64,000 nucleotides of DNA from contig NZ_LT629784.1 of assembly GCF_900105595.1 (NCBI RefSeq), positions 2,480,001 to 2,544,000 on the forward strand, read 5' to 3'. Below, in pieces: positions 62,486-64,000 of this stretch. The notes beneath the pieces are model-generated. The model was not told where the DNA came from. It ran no database searches and saw nothing but the letters and a program-made list of their open reading frames with translations. This DNA is from Stappia sp. ES.058. Lineage in GTDB: Bacteria > Pseudomonadota > Alphaproteobacteria > Rhizobiales > Stappiaceae. Each line of letters starts with the position of its first letter. Position 1 is the first letter of the stretch. A program made the translations under genes and the position numbers.

Positions 62486-63712
62486 TGAATAGCCCCTCGT
62501 TTCCTAGACGCCTTCTTCCCTGAACTTGACGCAAGGCGGCCGACATGGGCAAAGCCAATTCCAGCGACGGTTTCAAACGGGACGCGGTGGCGTAGATTGC
62601 CGAACGGGGTTATCCGGTTGCGGAGGTTTCCCGGCGTCTGGATGTCAGCCGGCATGCGCCTTGAGATTGGAAGAGGAAGTTCTCGAAGTCCTCTTCCAGC
62701 TCCAGCGAGGACGGGCAGTCTGCGGAGAGCCGTCGCCTGAAGCACGAGTTTGTGCGGGTGAGCGAGGAGCGCGACATCCTAAAAGGAGCCACCGCGTATT
62801 TTGCCAGGGATGCAAAGTGAGATACGCGTTCGTTGCCGAGCATCGACAGCAGTTCACTGTTCGGACGATGTGTCGTTGCCTGCGCATCCAACCCAGCGGT
62901 TTCTACGCCTGGCTGAAGACCCCCCTGAGCAGGCGAGCTCGGGAAGACGCTCGCCAGGCCGCGCTTCTCAGAAAAGGCCTGGAAGGAGAGCGGCAGGGTC
63001 TACGGCTATCGCAAGCTGCATGACGACCTCCTCGATCAGGGCGAGACCCGTTTGCGCCAACCGCATCGCTCGTCTCGCCAGGCTGGCCGGGATCGAGGCG
63101 CGGATCGGCTACAAGCGTCGGCCCGGTTCCTATGGCGGCAAGCCGTCAGTCGTGATCGACAACACCCTTGCCCGGCAGTTCGATGTCGATGCGCCGGACA
63201 GGGCGTGGGTGACTGACATCACCTATATCCGGACCCAGGAGGGCTTTGCCTATCTGGCCGTCGTGATCGACCTCTACTCCCGCCGCGTCATCGGCTGGTC
63301 GCTGCAGAGCCGGCAAACCACTGATGTCGTGCTGCAGGCGTTGCTCATGGCGGTGTGCCGTCGAAAGCCAAAAAGCAAGGTTCTGGTCCATTCCGATCAG
63401 GGCGCGCAGTGCACCAGCATGGACTGGGCGGCGTTCCTGAAGCACCACAATCTTGAGCACTCGATGAGTCGTCGCGGCAACTGCCATGACAATGCCGTGG
63501 CGGAGAGCTTCTTCAATCTCCTCAAGCGCGAGCGGATACGGCGCAGGACCTACCGAACACGCGAGGAGGCAAGGCAGGACGTGTTCGACTACATCGAGAT
63601 GTTCTACAACCCGAAGCGCAAGCACGTCAGGAACGGGATGCTGTCACCCGTCGACTTCGAACGGCAGCAGGAAATGTAACCCGAGGGTGTCCATGAAACT
63701 CGGGGCTATTCA
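62486..63712 (+). mobile_element. degenerate IS3-family insertion sequence
   Basis: Terminal inverted repeats TGAATAGCCCCTCGTTTCC and (reversed) TGAATAGCCCCGAGTTTCA bound about 1.23 kb that contain orfA/orfB-like transposase sequence. I find no clear target duplication (GAA at left, GTT at right). OrfA contains a TAG and a frameshift, so the element cannot move on its own. Confidence 0.85.
62545..63679 (+). pseudogene. IS3-family transposase, several disablements
   Basis: OrfA starts MGKANSSDGFKRDAVA and hits TAG at 62593, then continues as IAERGYPVAEVSRRLDVS and needs a frameshift before WKRKF. OrfB is open from RYAFVAEHRQQF, is disrupted near 62975, and resumes for the integrase core: WVTDITYIRT, VLVHSDQGAQ and HDNAVAESFF hold the DDE residues. 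It is non-functional as read. Confidence 0.85.
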
Positions 63713-63723
63713 GTTTCCCCGCC

Positions 63724-64000
63724 ATGCTGCTCGGGAGTGTCGCGTTAACGGGAATTTTGCTCACTGGCGCGACGGCTCAGGTTGTGATCGACTTTGGCTC
63801 TGCTGAAACCGTGATCGGCTCCGGCGGCGGTACGCAGGCAAGCCCGTGGAATGTTGGCGACTCGTTGGGAGTCGGAAAAAAGCCGTTGGCACACTTGATA
63901 TTTCCGTCGGTGGCGAGGTCAGCAATACGGTCGGCGTTCTCGGCACATTCAACAATGCAAACGGTACAGTGACAGTCGATGGCGCAGGATCGACATGGAC
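63724..64000 (+). pseudogene. autotransporter-like gene start, frameshifted and partial
   Basis: The frame from ATG 63724 gives a hydrophobic signal (LLGSVALTGILLTGATA) and QVVIDFGSAETVIGSGGGTQ. After an A6 run near 63880 the passenger-like text continues in another frame: AVGTLDISVGGEVSN and GTVTVDGAGSTW, typical autotransporter beta-helix repeats. The window ends inside it. The start abuts the IS3 relic, so residues before the ATG may be lost. A sequencing error could explain the frameshift. Confidence 0.65.

Overview
The window is about 64 kb of GC-rich DNA with tightly packed genes and many 4-bp stop/start overlaps. Gene content points to an alphaproteobacterium of the Hyphomicrobiales (Rhizobiales), perhaps Stappia/Labrenzia-like; this is inferred from families such as the DUF1476 ATPase-inhibitor zeta subunit, a separate purS, a BigR-type operator in front of a YeeE/YedE pair, a fused single-chain indolepyruvate ferredoxin oxidoreductase, zf-CHCC and DUF2259. 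No rRNA or replication marker is present to settle it. I see no CRISPR array and no complete prophage.

Region 1 (1-9.3 kb) is core: two overlapping alpha/beta hydrolases, a zinc-finger protein, an FAD monooxygenase, a CinA-type protein, gpt, an L,D-transpeptidase, sfsA, trkH, a tRNA-Leu(UAA) and map. Region 2 (9.3-11.4 kb) is radC whose last 167 bp are repeated 1,411 bp downstream. The two copies bracket an AT-rich insert with one cargo gene that has a possible HNH-like motif. Region 3 (11.5-26.1 kb) is core: glutathione peroxidase, a CHASE4-like/GGDEF/EAL protein, a frameshifted glycosyltransferase, meaB-ppdK, a TPR lipoprotein-like or secreted protein, ispE, purU, a polyprenyl diphosphate synthase and trmN6. 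Region 4 (26.1-27.3 kb) is a lower-GC segment with a NYN-domain nuclease-like gene. Region 5 (27.4-51.1 kb) is again mostly core: MoxR-VWA, LrgAB, a YeeE/YedE pair with operator, a flavin reductase, a P1 peptidase, indolepyruvate ferredoxin oxidoreductase with a divergent but frameshifted Lrp regulator, an amino-acid oxidase, rpe, purB, a zeta-like kinase with a small partner, and the purC ... purS-(35-aa peptide)-purQ run.

Region 6 (51.1-64 kb) is an accessory, decaying region. It starts with a relic of a Ti/Q-type mobilisation module: a traA 5' fragment, an oriT-like sequence, a frameshifted traC and traD. Next come an orphan 203-aa gene, an internal fragment of gatB, a serine beta-lactamase-like hydrolase, a short TetR, an intact IS5-family element, a frameshifted LysR gene, a small oxidoreductase cluster with a truncated Old Yellow Enzyme gene, a LysR gene, an SDR fragment, and a tetR-epimerase pair behind a 48-bp near-perfect palindrome. 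A degenerate IS3-family element follows, abutting the start of an autotransporter-like gene that is itself frameshifted and runs off the end.

The purine genes purB, purC, purS, purQ, purU and gpt are scattered through the window. The strongest candidates for something new are the radC-bracketed insert and its cargo gene, the oriT relic, the 35-aa membrane peptide inside the pur cluster, and the 20-bp-phased TTGCAAYCA repeats in front of a lipoprotein gene. Positions were read by eye, and start codons were chosen by homology, overlap and visible ribosome binding sites.
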